DNA of 64,000 nt. It comes from Rhizobium sp. NXC14. GTDB taxonomy: Bacteria; Pseudomonadota; Alphaproteobacteria; Rhizobiales; Rhizobiaceae. Position 1 is the first letter of the stretch, and the number at the start of each line of letters is the position of its first letter. The translations under genes were made by a program, and so were the position numbers. The stretch covers positions 496,001 through 560,000 of the forward strand of contig NZ_CP021032.1 of the NCBI RefSeq assembly GCF_002117485.1, written 5' to 3'. This document shows positions 1-9,138 of the stretch, one piece after another. Under the pieces are notes generated by a model that saw nothing but the letters and a program-made list of their open reading frames with translations, did no database searches and was not told the origin of the DNA.

Positions 1-327
1 GACGTCTCCGCCGCCATTATAGGTGACGACTTCTCCACTGCGGTTGGGATCAAGCACTTCGCTCGCTCGTCTCGGCTCGACCTGAGGGTCACTCGCGATG
101 TGGACTGGTCGACCGCTAGGAAGAACAAAGCAATCCCCGGCAGACACTTTCAGCGCCCCGCCGATGCCCTCTATCGAGAGCCAGCATTCGCCTTTCATTA
201 CCGCATAGCATTTTATCCTCCCTGCGAGATCATCGAGCGTCAATGCCCACTGACCGCCCGCATCGAATCCGGCGGTTATATAGCTCCGAGGCTTCAAAAG
301 ACTGAGAAGTTCGGAAAGGACATCCAT
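1..327 (-). CDS. AraC-family regulator, N-terminal cupin part (cut by window edge)
   Basis: Reading leftward from an ATG at 327, the frame stays open for 109 codons to the window edge. The start of the protein (MDVLSELLSLLKPRS) and the following stretch with FDAGGQWAL, a KGECWLSIEG strand and AGDCFVLPSGRPVHIASDPQ match the cupin-type sensor domain found at the N-terminus of one group of AraC regulators. The C-terminal helix-turn-helix would lie outside the window. It is divergent from the oxidoreductase at 438, with about 110 bp between them, which is the usual arrangement for a regulator and its target. The ligand cannot be told. The family call rests on the sensor domain alone, so AraC membership is likely but not directly seen. 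Confidence 0.75.
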   Translation of the reverse strand, partial: MDVLSELLSLLKPRSYITAGFDAGGQWALTLDDLAGRIKCYAVMKGECWLSIEGIGGALKVSAGDCFVLPSGRPVHIASDPQVEPRRASEVLDPNRSGEVVTYNGGGDV

Positions 328-437
328 TGTCAGCCCCCAATTTGGACGATGGCGAACAAACTTGCGACTTCAAGGCATAGAGCGTTCAGGTGCGAAGGTC
401 TACCAAGCTGGGAGCAGACAATAAGGAGCTCAACCAC

Positions 438-1385
438 ATGAAAGCTGCAGTCGTTAACGTCTTTGGTGTCACGCCGTCATTCCAGGAATTCCCCGAACCG
501 GAAGCCGGCGATGGCGAGACGGTCGTCACCGTCGAGGCTGCCGCGATCAGCCCAATCGTCAAGCTACTCGCCTCCGGCCGTCACTACACGAGCGCCGCAA
601 ACGCCGGATTCGTTCCAGGCGTGGACGGTATAGGGCGGGATGCCGACGGCAAGCGCGTCTACTTCCTTTTCCCGAAGGCACCTTTCGGCTCGCTGGCAGA
701 GAAATCACTGTCGGCCCGAGCTATGACCGTTCCGGTTCCCGACATCCTCCCAAGCGATCGAGCTGCGGCCTTGGCGACAGGCGCGCTGGCATCCTGGGTG
801 GCGCTGTCGCGCCGGGCCAAGCTGCAGAAAGGTGAAACTGTCCTCATTGTCGGCGCAACTGGCTCGTCGGGCAGCATGGCAATTCAGACTGCCCGGCATT
901 TCGGCGCAACCAAGATTGTCGCCGTCGGCCGCAACAATCAGAAGCTCGATAGGCTCGATGCGGACGTCAAGATCGCGCTGGACGACGGAGCGGATCATTT
1001 GCTGCGCGCGCAGTTCGACCACGGCATCGACGTCGTTCTCGACTTTGTCTGGGGTGAACCCGCCGTTCGGATCCTTCAGGCGGCAACCAAGGACCGGGGG
1101 TCCCGCCTCGGCGAACCGCGTCTGCGCTATGTCCAGTTGGGTACGATGGCGGGCTCGGAAATCCCTATCAGAGGAGATATGCTTCGCAGTACCGGGCTCG
1201 AGCTGATGGGCAGCGGTATTGGGAGCGCTGCCGTGACCGACCTGTTGGCCTGCGCAGGCGAGCTTCTGGAGGCAGCCCCCGCAGCAGGCTTTGATACCGA
1301 TTTTGCGAGTGTGCCCTTGAGTAAGATTGGGGAGGCCTGGAACGACGATTCCAATAGGCGCTACGTCATCCTGCCGGCGCAATGA
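438..1385 (+). CDS. MDR-type NAD(P)-dependent quinone oxidoreductase / alcohol dehydrogenase-like protein
   Basis: The protein has 315 residues and the medium-chain dehydrogenase/reductase fold. An N-terminal GroES-like half is followed by a Rossmann half with the nucleotide-binding loop VLIVGATGSSGSMAIQTA near residues 135-152. No zinc-ligand cluster is visible, so it resembles the zinc-independent quinone oxidoreductases. The ATG at 438 is chosen because AAGGAG at 423-428 precedes it at good spacing. A longer in-frame start at 390 adds residues that do not fit the family. It is divergent from the AraC-type regulator and probably controlled by it. The substrate is unknown. Confidence 0.85.
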   Translation: MKAAVVNVFGVTPSFQEFPEPEAGDGETVVTVEAAAISPIVKLLASGRHYTSAANAGFVPGVDGIGRDADGKRVYFLFPKAPFGSLAEKSLSARAMTVPVPDILPSDRAAALATGALASWVALSRRAKLQKGETVLIVGATGSSGSMAIQTARHFGATKIVAVGRNNQKLDRLDADVKIALDDGADHLLRAQFDHGIDVVLDFVWGEPAVRILQAATKDRGSRLGEPRLRYVQLGTMAGSEIPIRGDMLRSTGLELMGSGIGSAAVTDLLACAGELLEAAPAAGFDTDFASVPLSKIGEAWNDDSNRRYVILPAQ

Positions 1386-1401
1386 TCCTCAGAACAATTC
1401 A

Positions 1402-1424
1402 CCCGAAGCGAAGTGCGCTTCGGG
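1402..1424. terminator. Strong hairpin after the oxidoreductase gene
   Basis: CCCGAAGCG and CGCTTCGGG form a perfect 9-bp stem around the 5-nt loop AAGTG, 17 bp after the stop codon at 1385. There is no T-run, so it may be a weak or Rho-assisted terminator between the convergent oxidoreductase and ABC transporter genes. Confidence 0.5.
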
Positions 1425-1555
1425 CGGATCGCGGACTCCGGCAAACCGCCGCGGACTGGCCGCTTTTGTCTCTTGCATTCGGGATGCAGTCAGACCGCAG
1501 GCGACCCCAAATTAGGCAGTGCCCCCAAGCCAAGCCGATTTCAGCGACTCGCGAT

Positions 1556-2365
1556 CTACCTCGCCTCACCAAACTCCGCCGCCAACACCGCATCCTTCAG
1601 CGCCCTTGAATACGCATGCTGCGGATCATCCAGCACTGCCCGAGCCCGCCCTCGCTCAACAATCTCCCCTTTGCGCATGATGATGATATTGTCGCTGACA
1701 TAATAGGCCGTCGCGAGATCATGCGTGATGTAGATGATCGAAAGGCCGAGCTCGTTTTTCAGCCGGCCGAAGAGGTTGACGATGGCCATGCGCAGCGATG
1801 CGTCGACCATCGAGACCGGTTCGTCGGCCACCAGCAGGCGCGGCTCAGGGATCAGCGCACGGGCGATGGCGACGCGCTGCAGCTGACCGCCGGAGAGTTC
1901 GTGGGGGAAGCGGCCTTTCACCTCTTCCAGCGTCAGGCCGACGTGGTGGAGGGCGGTATCGGCCATCCTCTCCACCTCCCGCCGGTCCGGCCGCTTGCCG
2001 GAGGCGGAGAAATTGCGGGCGGTCTCGAAGAGGTAGCGGTCCACCCGCTTCAGCGGGTTGAAGGCTTCGAAGGGGTTCTGCAGCACCGGCTGCACCACCT
2101 TCATGAAGGCCTTACGTTCGGCCCGGCTGTGGATCGCGACGGTCTTGCCGGCAAATTGCAGCTCGCCTTCGGTCGGTTCGGCTTGGCCGAGGATCATCGC
2201 CGCCACCGTCGATTTGCCCGAGCCGGATTCGCCGACGATCGAGAGGATCTCCGGCTCGTCGCCGATTTCGAAGCTGACATCCTTGACGGCGGTGATCAGC
2301 CGCCGGCCGAGCATGCCGCCCTGGCGGTAGATTTTCGTCACATGCGAGAGGCTAAGCAGAGTCAA
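1556..2365 (-). CDS. ABC transporter ATP-binding protein, oligopeptide/oligosaccharide (OppF/DppF) type
   Basis: This is the second ATPase of the five-gene importer. It carries Walker A GESGSGKST, a Q-loop region QNPFEAFNP, signature LSGGQLQRVAIARAL and Walker B LLVADEPVSMVD. The start is uncertain. An ATG at 2392 overlaps the upstream gene by 31 bp and adds residues unlike the family. A TTG at 2365 overlaps the previous stop codon (TTGA) after a GGGGGATCAG ribosome site, and its product starts in register with the usual first strand, so it is preferred. Tight overlap with the preceding ATPase gene indicates translational coupling. It probably energises uptake of arabinose-containing oligosaccharides together with the partner ATPase. 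Confidence 0.87.
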   Translation of the reverse strand: MTLLSLSHVTKIYRQGGMLGRRLITAVKDVSFEIGDEPEILSIVGESGSGKSTVAAMILGQAEPTEGELQFAGKTVAIHSRAERKAFMKVVQPVLQNPFEAFNPLKRVDRYLFETARNFSASGKRPDRREVERMADTALHHVGLTLEEVKGRFPHELSGGQLQRVAIARALIPEPRLLVADEPVSMVDASLRMAIVNLFGRLKNELGLSIIYITHDLATAYYVSDNIIIMRKGEIVERGRARAVLDDPQHAYSRALKDAVLAAEFGEAR

Positions 2366-3351
2366 ACCTGATCCCCCGTAACCGCAAAACACGCCACCCG
2401 CCGCTCGGGCGCGACGGTGACCATGGGCGGAACCTTCTGTGAGCAGATCTCCATGCGCTTCGGGCAGCGCGGGTGAAAGCGGCAGCCCTCCGGCGGCATG
2501 GCGAGGTTCGGCGGCCGCCCCTCCAGCGAGGGTCGGGTCGTGGGGTCGCCGATCTTCGGCAGGCTGCCAACGAGGTGCTGCGTATAGGGGTGGAGCGGCG
2601 CGCTGAAGAGTTTTGGTGTCGGCGCTTCCTCGACCAGCCGGCCGGCATAGACGATGCCGATGCGGTCGGAGACGGTCGCATGCACGCCCATATCATGGGT
2701 GACGAACAGGAAGGACGAACCCATCTCGCGCTGGATCTCGCGGATCATCGACAGCACGTCGCGCTGCACGATGACGTCGAGCGCCGTCGTCGGCTCGTCG
2801 GCGATGATGAACTCCGGCGTCAGTATGGTGGCGAGCGCAATGGTCATGCGCTGGCGCATGCCGCCGGAGAGTTCGTGCGGGTAGGCGTCGAGCAGCTGCG
2901 GATCGAGCTTCAGCCGCTGCAGGTGGTTGGCGACCTTTTCGAAGAAGATGGATTTGCTCACCTTAATGTGGCGGAAGGCGAAATCGGTGAAGGAATGGCG
3001 GATCCGGCGCACCGGATTGAGCACATTCATCGAGCCCTGCATGATATAGGAGAGATGCTTCCAGCGCAGCGCCACACGCTCCTCCGGCGTCATCGCATAG
3101 AGATCCTGGGTGCCGCCGCCGAAATGGAATTTGACGCTGCCGGAAACGACCCGAAGCGGCGGCCGGATGGCGCCGGCAATGGTCTTGATCAGCGTCGTCT
3201 TGCCGCTGCTCGATTCGCCGGCGACGCCGTAGACCTCGCCGCGGCGGATCGTCAGGCTGATATCGTCGACGGCCCGCACCTCGCGATCGACGCCATAGAG
3301 GAAGGCGCGGTAATAGGCTTTCAGGTTGTCGATTTCGACCAGATTCTCCAT
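2362..3351 (-). CDS. ABC transporter ATP-binding protein, OppD/DppD type
   Basis: The 329-residue protein is the first ATPase of the importer. It has a Walker A loop GESSSGKTT near residue 46, a Q-loop at IMQGSMNVLNP, signature LSGGMRQRMTIALA, Walker B FIIADEPTTALD, and the C-terminal oligopeptide/dipeptide extension with a Cys cluster (CRFHPRCPKRMEIC) typical of OppD-like subunits. The Walker A loop has Ser where most relatives have Gly (GESGSGKT), which keeps the Lys-Thr pair. It starts 1 bp from the permease gene upstream and overlaps the next ATPase gene. It probably works as a heterodimer with that second ATPase. Confidence 0.9.
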   Translation of the reverse strand: MENLVEIDNLKAYYRAFLYGVDREVRAVDDISLTIRRGEVYGVAGESSSGKTTLIKTIAGAIRPPLRVVSGSVKFHFGGGTQDLYAMTPEERVALRWKHLSYIMQGSMNVLNPVRRIRHSFTDFAFRHIKVSKSIFFEKVANHLQRLKLDPQLLDAYPHELSGGMRQRMTIALATILTPEFIIADEPTTALDVIVQRDVLSMIREIQREMGSSFLFVTHDMGVHATVSDRIGIVYAGRLVEEAPTPKLFSAPLHPYTQHLVGSLPKIGDPTTRPSLEGRPPNLAMPPEGCRFHPRCPKRMEICSQKVPPMVTVAPERRVACFAVTGDQV

Positions 3352-3352
3352 G

Positions 3353-4210
3353 CTAACTTCCCATCCGGTTCAGCCGGCTGCGCGGATCATTGTATTCGTT
3401 CATCGACATGGAGAGCAGGAAGAGCGCCAGGAAGAGAATGACGATGACGGCGACGGGGGCGGCCACCCACCACCAGATCCCCGAAATCAGCGCTGAATGC
3501 GCATTGGCCCAGTAGATCATCATGCCCATGGTCGGCGTCTCGATGTCGGTGAAACCCAGCACCGAAAGGGTGATCTCCATGCCGATCGACCAGATCATGT
3601 TGTTCATCGTCGTCGCAAAGACGATCGGCAGCACATAGGGCAGGTGCTCCTCGACCAGGATCTTGCGCATCGTCATGCCGGAATAGACGCTCTGGGTGGT
3701 GAACGGCCGGCTCTTCAGGCCGAGCGCCACCGAGCGGATCAGCCGCGCGTCATAGGACCAGCCGAGCGAGGCCATGATGACGATCAGCGCCACCCAGGTC
3801 ATGTTGTCCTTCAGCACGAAATAGAAAAGGATCAGCAGCGGAAATTGCGGGATGACCATGACGCTGTCGTTGATCGCCATCAGCACCCGGTCCACCGCGC
3901 CGCCGGCATAACCGGCGACGAGGCCGACCACGAGCGAGATGATGCGCGAGAGAAAGGCGACGCCGATGCCGAAATAGAGCGTGTTGCGAAGGCCGATCGT
4001 CAGCTGCCAGAAAACGTCCTGGCCGCGCGATGTCGTGCCTAGCCAATATTCGCCGTCCGGCGGCATGTCGGGCGGCAGCAAATAGATGTCGGTCGCGCCA
4101 TAAGGCGAGAAATAGGACAGGATCACCAGGCCGACGATGACGGCAAAGAGCAGCAGGCCGCAGAGGAATTCCATGTTCTGGCGGGCGAGGTCGCGGATGA
4201 TGGTAAACAT
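3353..4210 (-). CDS. ABC transporter permease, OppC/DppC type
   Basis: This is a 285-residue inner-membrane permease with an N-terminal segment (LLLFAVIVGLVILSYF) and a further set of hydrophobic segments. It carries the binding-protein-dependent transport motif region around EEHLPYVLPIVFATTMNNMIW. The TTSRGQDVFWQLTIGLRNTL stretch after the first membrane segment is typical of the OppC branch. It follows the OppB-type gene by 3 bp and precedes the ATPase gene by 1 bp, so all are one transcription unit. Confidence 0.9.
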   Translation of the reverse strand: MFTIIRDLARQNMEFLCGLLLFAVIVGLVILSYFSPYGATDIYLLPPDMPPDGEYWLGTTSRGQDVFWQLTIGLRNTLYFGIGVAFLSRIISLVVGLVAGYAGGAVDRVLMAINDSVMVIPQFPLLILFYFVLKDNMTWVALIVIMASLGWSYDARLIRSVALGLKSRPFTTQSVYSGMTMRKILVEEHLPYVLPIVFATTMNNMIWSIGMEITLSVLGFTDIETPTMGMMIYWANAHSALISGIWWWVAAPVAVIVILFLALFLLSMSMNEYNDPRSRLNRMGS

Positions 4211-4213
4211 GGC

Positions 4214-5218
4214 CTATTCCACCTTGATGCGCGGATCGATCAGCGGGCTCAGCACGTCGATGATGAAGACGGCGGCGGCGACGCCGACGATCGACAAGGC
4301 GCTGAGGCCGAGCACCAGGCTGTAGTCGCCGGCATGCACCGCTTCGATCAGCAGATTGCCGATGCCGGGATAGCCGAAGACGATTTCGGTGATGACGGTG
4401 CCGTTGAAGATCGCGCCGAGCGACATGGCAAGGCCGGTGAATTGCGGCACCATGGCGTTGCGGGCGATGTAGGAGCGCAGGATCTTGCCCTTCGGCACGC
4501 CGCCGAGCTCGGCAAAGACCACATAGTCGTCGGTGATGATGTTGGAAACCAGCGCCCGCATGCCGATCAGCCAGCTGCCGGCGCCGACCAGGATCAGCGA
4601 CAAGGCCGGCAGGATGGAGTGTTTGAGGATATCGAGGACGAGGGCAAAGGAGAGGTCGAGATTGGCGTTCATCTCATAGCCGCCATTGATCGGCAGCACC
4701 GGCCAGATGAAGCCGAAGACGATGAGCAGCACGAAGGCGAGGATGTAATAGGGAATGGGCAGCATGGCGATGAAGACGAGGCTGACGGCCTTCAGCACCA
4801 TGTCCTTGCGGTAATAGCCGGCGAGCGCGCCGATCGCATTGCCGAGCACGAAGGTGATCAGCGTCGAGACCGTCATCAGCCCGATCGTCCAGGGCAGCGA
4901 GCGCAGGATGATGGTGGAGACGGGGGTCGGAAAGGCCGAGAGCGAGGGGCCGAGATCGCCGGTCGCCAGCCGCAGCCAGAAGTGCAGATATTGCTGCCAG
5001 ATCGAGCCCTGCATGCCGTAGAGCTCGCGCAGCGACTGGCGCATCAGCTCGATCGCATTGGGGTCGGACTGACCCATCTGGGTGATGGCGCCTATGCTTT
5101 CTTCGACCGGGTCGATCGGGGTCAGGTGGGTGACGAAGAAGGTGATCGTCACGCCGAGAAAGACGACGAGCAGGAACTGACCAAATCGCTTCAGCACAAA
5201 GATCAGATAGGGCGTCAT
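4214..5218 (-). CDS. ABC transporter permease, OppB/DppB type
   Basis: This is a 334-residue permease with a first transmembrane helix near residues 10-30 (FGQFLLVVFLGVTITFFVTHL), the periplasmic loop seen in OppB proteins and several later membrane helices. The EAA-like loop lies around YIARNAMVPQFTGLAMSLG, followed by the family stretch TVITEIVFGYPGIGNLL. It pairs with the downstream OppC-type permease. It is separated from the binding-protein gene by 118 bp that hold a stem-loop, as often seen where the binding protein must be made in excess. Confidence 0.9.
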   Translation of the reverse strand: MTPYLIFVLKRFGQFLLVVFLGVTITFFVTHLTPIDPVEESIGAITQMGQSDPNAIELMRQSLRELYGMQGSIWQQYLHFWLRLATGDLGPSLSAFPTPVSTIILRSLPWTIGLMTVSTLITFVLGNAIGALAGYYRKDMVLKAVSLVFIAMLPIPYYILAFVLLIVFGFIWPVLPINGGYEMNANLDLSFALVLDILKHSILPALSLILVGAGSWLIGMRALVSNIITDDYVVFAELGGVPKGKILRSYIARNAMVPQFTGLAMSLGAIFNGTVITEIVFGYPGIGNLLIEAVHAGDYSLVLGLSALSIVGVAAAVFIIDVLSPLIDPRIKVE

Positions 5219-5300
5219 AAGGCAGTGGTTCCTCTCTGCTTCCCTTCTTGAAAGGATCGACGAGCATGGCAGCTGGGGCTCATGCCCGTCGATGAGGGGG

Positions 5301-5324
5301 CCGGCGCGATGGCTTCCGCGCCGG
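5301..5324. other. Stem-loop between binding-protein and permease genes
   Basis: CCGGCGCG and CGCGCCGG form a perfect 8-bp stem with an 8-nt loop, just after the binding-protein stop codon. Its likely role is to protect the 3' end of the binding-protein mRNA or to reduce read-through into the permease genes. This is inferred from position and symmetry only. Confidence 0.5.
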
Positions 5325-5336
5325 CGTTGGGAGGGG

Positions 5337-7241
5337 TTATTGCGATTGGGCCGGCTTCAGCTTGACCATCATCAGCCGCGAATTGGCCCAGTTCGGCACC
5401 GGATCCGTATAGGGGTCCTTGATGGTGGGATAGCCGGTCCAATAGGTCGTATCCATCGAGGTGAAGACGTTATAGGACATCAGCGGGATCGTCGGCATTT
5501 CGCGGGCGACCAGCTTCAGATAATCCTTGCCGAGCTCCATGCCCTTCGGATCGTCGGCGCTGATGCCGCGGATGCTCTCGATGATCTTGTCGAGCTCCGG
5601 ATTGGACCAGCGCTGCCAGTTGCGCGGCGGCTGAACCTCGCCTTTCTTGGCGACGAACTGCGAGTGCCAGCTGTCGAGGAAGAAGGAGAGGTCGGGATCG
5701 CCACCCCAGGTTTCGACGCTCCAGGCGATCGCCACCTGGAAATCGCCGGGCTGCAGCGCCGTCTGCCAGAGCTTGGCGGCCGGCACGGCTTTGGCGTCGA
5801 TGCCGAAGGAGGCCCATTGCTGCGCAATCAGCGTGCCGGCGCGGGTGAAGACCGAGCGTGTGTCGCCTTCCACCGTCATCCGGATCTTGAAGGGCTGTCC
5901 ATCAGGGGTCAGCCACTTGCCGCCTGACTTTTTAAAGCCGGCCTTCTCCAGCAGTTCGCCGGCCGCTTTCGGGTTCGGTTTCCACCAGCCGTAGCCGAAG
6001 GCGCCGCTGATCGCTTCCGGATCGGTCGGGATCTGGTCCTTGAACTTCGGCTGCTTGCGCAGGATATCGGCGATCTGCTGCCCGACTGTCGGATCATAGG
6101 GCTTGATCTTGCTCTTGCCGGTATCGATCTCGAAATCCTTCAGCCAGTCCTGCATCGGCGCCTGATAGTCTTTCATCGTCGCTGCCGTCGGCGGCACGCC
6201 GAGTGCCGAAAGCGTCGCCGCCCCGCGATAGCTCGCCATGTCGACGGCCTTGATGTCGATCAGCAGAGCCAGCGCCCAGCGCACATCGGCATTGTCGAAG
6301 GGCGCTTCCTGGGTGTTGAAGATCACGGCGGGCAGCGTCGGATCCGGATGGGCGAAGGGGAAGCCCGGGAACCAGGTCTCGATTGTCTTCGACTTCTCCT
6401 TGAGGGTGAACATGCCCTCCGGGGTGTTGTCGTGGATGATATCGAGATTGTGCTCGAGCTGGGCGATCGTGCGCTTATCCGGCGGGCCTGGATCGGTATA
6501 GGTCACATATTTCGGGGCCGGCTCGCCGAAGCGGGCAAGCGAGGTGCGCTGCCAGTCGTCGCGCTTTTCCCAGGTATACCATTTGCCCTGCGGATCGTAG
6601 GCCTTCAGCTTGTAGGCGCCGAGCGAGACGGGATTGGCGAAATCGTAGCGAAGCGGATCCTCGACCTTCTCGAACACGTGCTTCGGCATGATCCAGGCGC
6701 CGTTCCAGCGCACGGTGAAGATCGCATGGAAGCGCGAATTGGGCTTCTTCAGCTTGAACACCACGGTCTGTGGATCGGTCGCCTCGACGCTTGCCACCTG
6801 CACCGAGAAGGCCGCGCTCCAGACCATGCCGGGATGGTCCATCTGCGTCTTGACGGTATAGACCACGTCGTCGGCGGTGAATTCGACGCCGTCGCTCCAA
6901 TAGAGCCCCTTGCGCAGTTTCACGGTCATTTCGGTGAAGTCGGCATTATATTGCGGCTTGTCGGCGGCGAGCGAATTGTCCCAGGCCGCGCCGCCAAGCC
7001 CCTGTTCCGGGTCGATATACCAGAGCGTATCCATGGTCAGCTGCTGCAGGCCGGTCGAGACCCCGCCGCCGCCATTGACCCAGATGTTGAACCAGCCGGG
7101 ATTCTTGATCGTCCCTTCAGGATTTTCGACGATGAGCGTCTCCTTGCGCGGCAAGGAGGTGTAGTCCTCGGCGGTGGCCAGACCCGTCAGACCGAGCGTG
7201 GCCAGCACGAAGCCGAATGCAAACCTCTTCCACTTTTGCAT
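5337..7241 (-). CDS. Periplasmic solute-binding protein of an Opp/Dpp-type ABC transporter (family 5)
   Basis: The protein is about 634 residues and has a Sec signal peptide (MQKWKRFAFGFVLATLGLTG, then LATAEDY). The extracellular solute-binding family 5 pattern includes LRKGLYWSDGVEFTADDVVY and later VRWALALLIDIKAV. The ATG at 7241 is chosen because GGGAGGAGTTC lies directly upstream. An upstream in-frame start at 7352 would bury the signal peptide. Family 5 proteins bind peptides, but many rhizobial members next to glycoside hydrolases bind oligosaccharides. The arabinofuranosidase gene just upstream suggests arabino-oligosaccharides as cargo. That substrate is inferred from context only. 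Confidence 0.9.
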   Translation of the reverse strand: MQKWKRFAFGFVLATLGLTGLATAEDYTSLPRKETLIVENPEGTIKNPGWFNIWVNGGGGVSTGLQQLTMDTLWYIDPEQGLGGAAWDNSLAADKPQYNADFTEMTVKLRKGLYWSDGVEFTADDVVYTVKTQMDHPGMVWSAAFSVQVASVEATDPQTVVFKLKKPNSRFHAIFTVRWNGAWIMPKHVFEKVEDPLRYDFANPVSLGAYKLKAYDPQGKWYTWEKRDDWQRTSLARFGEPAPKYVTYTDPGPPDKRTIAQLEHNLDIIHDNTPEGMFTLKEKSKTIETWFPGFPFAHPDPTLPAVIFNTQEAPFDNADVRWALALLIDIKAVDMASYRGAATLSALGVPPTAATMKDYQAPMQDWLKDFEIDTGKSKIKPYDPTVGQQIADILRKQPKFKDQIPTDPEAISGAFGYGWWKPNPKAAGELLEKAGFKKSGGKWLTPDGQPFKIRMTVEGDTRSVFTRAGTLIAQQWASFGIDAKAVPAAKLWQTALQPGDFQVAIAWSVETWGGDPDLSFFLDSWHSQFVAKKGEVQPPRNWQRWSNPELDKIIESIRGISADDPKGMELGKDYLKLVAREMPTIPLMSYNVFTSMDTTYWTGYPTIKDPYTDPVPNWANSRLMMVKLKPAQSQ

Positions 7242-7418
7242 GAACTCCTCCCTTGTAAGCGACGATGCGGCGGCCTTCGAGGCACGCAGGGGCATGTCGC
7301 GGTTGTCGGTTCGCAGAAGCGGGCTTGTGAGCCTGACGCTTCGGCGAACCATCCTCCGGCCGCCTGCCTCCTCGCAGGGGGCCGATTTCTCAGCCGGGGC
7401 CTAACCCGGCGGCGGCTG

Positions 7419-8927
7419 TCACACCGACAGCCTGATGACGTTGTAGGACAGCGGTTTCAGCGCCGCCCGCACCCGTCCATCCTCAATCCTTGCCGTCTCG
7501 ACCTTGGCGGGCACGACCGTCTCCGGCCGCCGCGCCGTGTTGACGGCTTCGAGATCGCCATGGGTCATCTCCACCTGCTCGATCAGCCGGGCGCCGCCGA
7601 AACCTTCCAGCCGCACGTCGAGATCGATCGCTGTGTCCGGATGGCGGTTGACGGCAAAGAAGGTCAGCGACCGGCCATCCTCGGAATGCACCGCCGAGAC
7701 GTCGAGATAGGGAACCTCATTCTCCTCGTCGCTGTCATAGGTCGGGCCGTCGACGACGAGCTGCAGGGCCGATCCGCGGCCATATCGCGACGCGTAATAG
7801 AAGGGATAATAGATCGTCTGGCGCCAGGCCGCACCACCATCCTCGGTCATGATCGGGGCGATGACGTTGACGAGCTGGGCGATGCAGGCGATGCGCACCC
7901 GGTCGGAGCGGCGGATGAAGGTGTTGAGGATGCCGCCGACCTGCAGCACGTCTTCGAAATTATAGACGTCCTCGAGCAGATGCGGCGCATCCGGCCACTC
8001 GTCGCGCGCCAGGATCTCCTTGTCCTGCTGGTTGGAATGGTACCAGACGTTCCACTCGTCGAAGGAGATGCCGATCGTCTTCTTCGAGCGCTTCTTCGCC
8101 TTGATGTAATCGATGACGCCGCCGATCGTGGTGATGTAGCGGTCGAGCTTGGTCGCCCGGGCGAGGTAGTTCAGCGTGTTCTTCTCGCGGTTGGCGAAAT
8201 ACATATGCAGCGAGATGTAGTCGGCGCTGTCATAGCACTGGTCGAGAACCTCGGCCTCCCACTGCGGATAGGTCTTCATGTCGGAATTCGACGAGCCGCA
8301 GACGACGAGCTCGAGCGACTTGTCGAAGCCGCGCATGGCTTTGGCCGTCTCGTCCGCCAGCCGGCCATATTCATAGGCGGATTTGTGACCGACCTGCCAG
8401 GGGCCGTCCATCTCGTTGCCGAGGCACCAGAGTTTGACATCATGCGGATTGGACCAGCCGTGTTTGCGGCGCAGGTCCGACCAGTAGGTGCCGCCGGGAT
8501 GGTTGCAATATTCGAGGAAGTTGCGGGCGGCGTCGAGGCCGCGTGATCCCAAATTGACGGCCAGCATCGGCTTGGTATTGGCCTTCTTGCACCAGTCGAC
8601 GAATTCGTTGACGCCGACCTGGTTGGCCTCGCGGGTGCGCCAGGCAAGGTCGAGGCGCACCGGGCGTTCCGAGCGCGGACCGACACCGTCTTCCCAATTA
8701 TAGGCCGAGACGAAGTTGCCGCCGGGATAACGGCAGTAGGGCGTGTCGAGCTCGCGCACCAGATCGAGCACATCGCGGCGGAAGCCGTCTTCATCGGCTG
8801 TCGGATGTCCGGGCTCATAGATGCCGCCGTAGATCGCTCTGCCGAGATGCTCGAGAAACGAGCTGTAGAGCCTGGCGTCAATGGTCGCGATGCGGAAATC
8901 GCGGTGGGCAACGACATTCGTCTTCAA
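7419..8927 (-). CDS. abfA: Alpha-L-arabinofuranosidase, GH51
   Basis: The 502-residue protein has no signal peptide, so it is cytoplasmic and should trim arabinofuranosyl residues from imported oligosaccharides. Both catalytic glutamates of family GH51 are visible: the acid/base in WCLGNEMDGPW (E172) and the nucleophile in GISFDEWNVWY (E291). The CRYPGGNFVSAYNWEDGVGP motif near residues 65-84 is also typical. The C-terminal part is the beta-sandwich domain of the family. Length and motif spacing match the Geobacillus enzyme. It lies between the ArsR-like regulator and the transporter genes on the same strand. The 177 bp before the binding-protein gene contain a short GC stem (7393-7410). Confidence 0.95.
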   Translation of the reverse strand: MKTNVVAHRDFRIATIDARLYSSFLEHLGRAIYGGIYEPGHPTADEDGFRRDVLDLVRELDTPYCRYPGGNFVSAYNWEDGVGPRSERPVRLDLAWRTREANQVGVNEFVDWCKKANTKPMLAVNLGSRGLDAARNFLEYCNHPGGTYWSDLRRKHGWSNPHDVKLWCLGNEMDGPWQVGHKSAYEYGRLADETAKAMRGFDKSLELVVCGSSNSDMKTYPQWEAEVLDQCYDSADYISLHMYFANREKNTLNYLARATKLDRYITTIGGVIDYIKAKKRSKKTIGISFDEWNVWYHSNQQDKEILARDEWPDAPHLLEDVYNFEDVLQVGGILNTFIRRSDRVRIACIAQLVNVIAPIMTEDGGAAWRQTIYYPFYYASRYGRGSALQLVVDGPTYDSDEENEVPYLDVSAVHSEDGRSLTFFAVNRHPDTAIDLDVRLEGFGGARLIEQVEMTHGDLEAVNTARRPETVVPAKVETARIEDGRVRAALKPLSYNVIRLSV

Positions 8928-8946
8928 CGGATCCTCCCCGTTTATG

Positions 8947-8988
8947 TATCAGGATTTTTGTTTTCGTGCCTCTAACTTGATATCAGGA
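8947..8988. promoter_or_regulatory. Direct repeats TATCAGGA upstream of abfA
   Basis: TATCAGGA occurs at 8947-8954 and again at 8981-8988, 34 bp apart (about three helical turns), just upstream of the abfA start and in an AT-rich gap. The second copy is part of the palindrome TGATATCA. They are candidate regulator sites. Binding is not shown. Confidence 0.35.
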
Positions 8989-9138
8989 ATGTCGTGATGT
9001 CAACCGAAAGGCGGATTTAATCATACTAATGCCAATCCGAAGGAAAAATATTGAAATACAATGGCTTGATTAAGTTTAGCGACCGCTGAAACACGAAATA
9101 AATGCGATTTTTAAATCAGGATATCCGATATTAACTTT

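Noticed and set aside
6348..8546. Plus-strand open frame of 732 codons
   Set aside because: It is antisense to the solute-binding protein and arabinofuranosidase genes, both with clear motifs. The translation is rich in Arg, Gly, Asp and His as expected for a shadow frame in GC-rich DNA.
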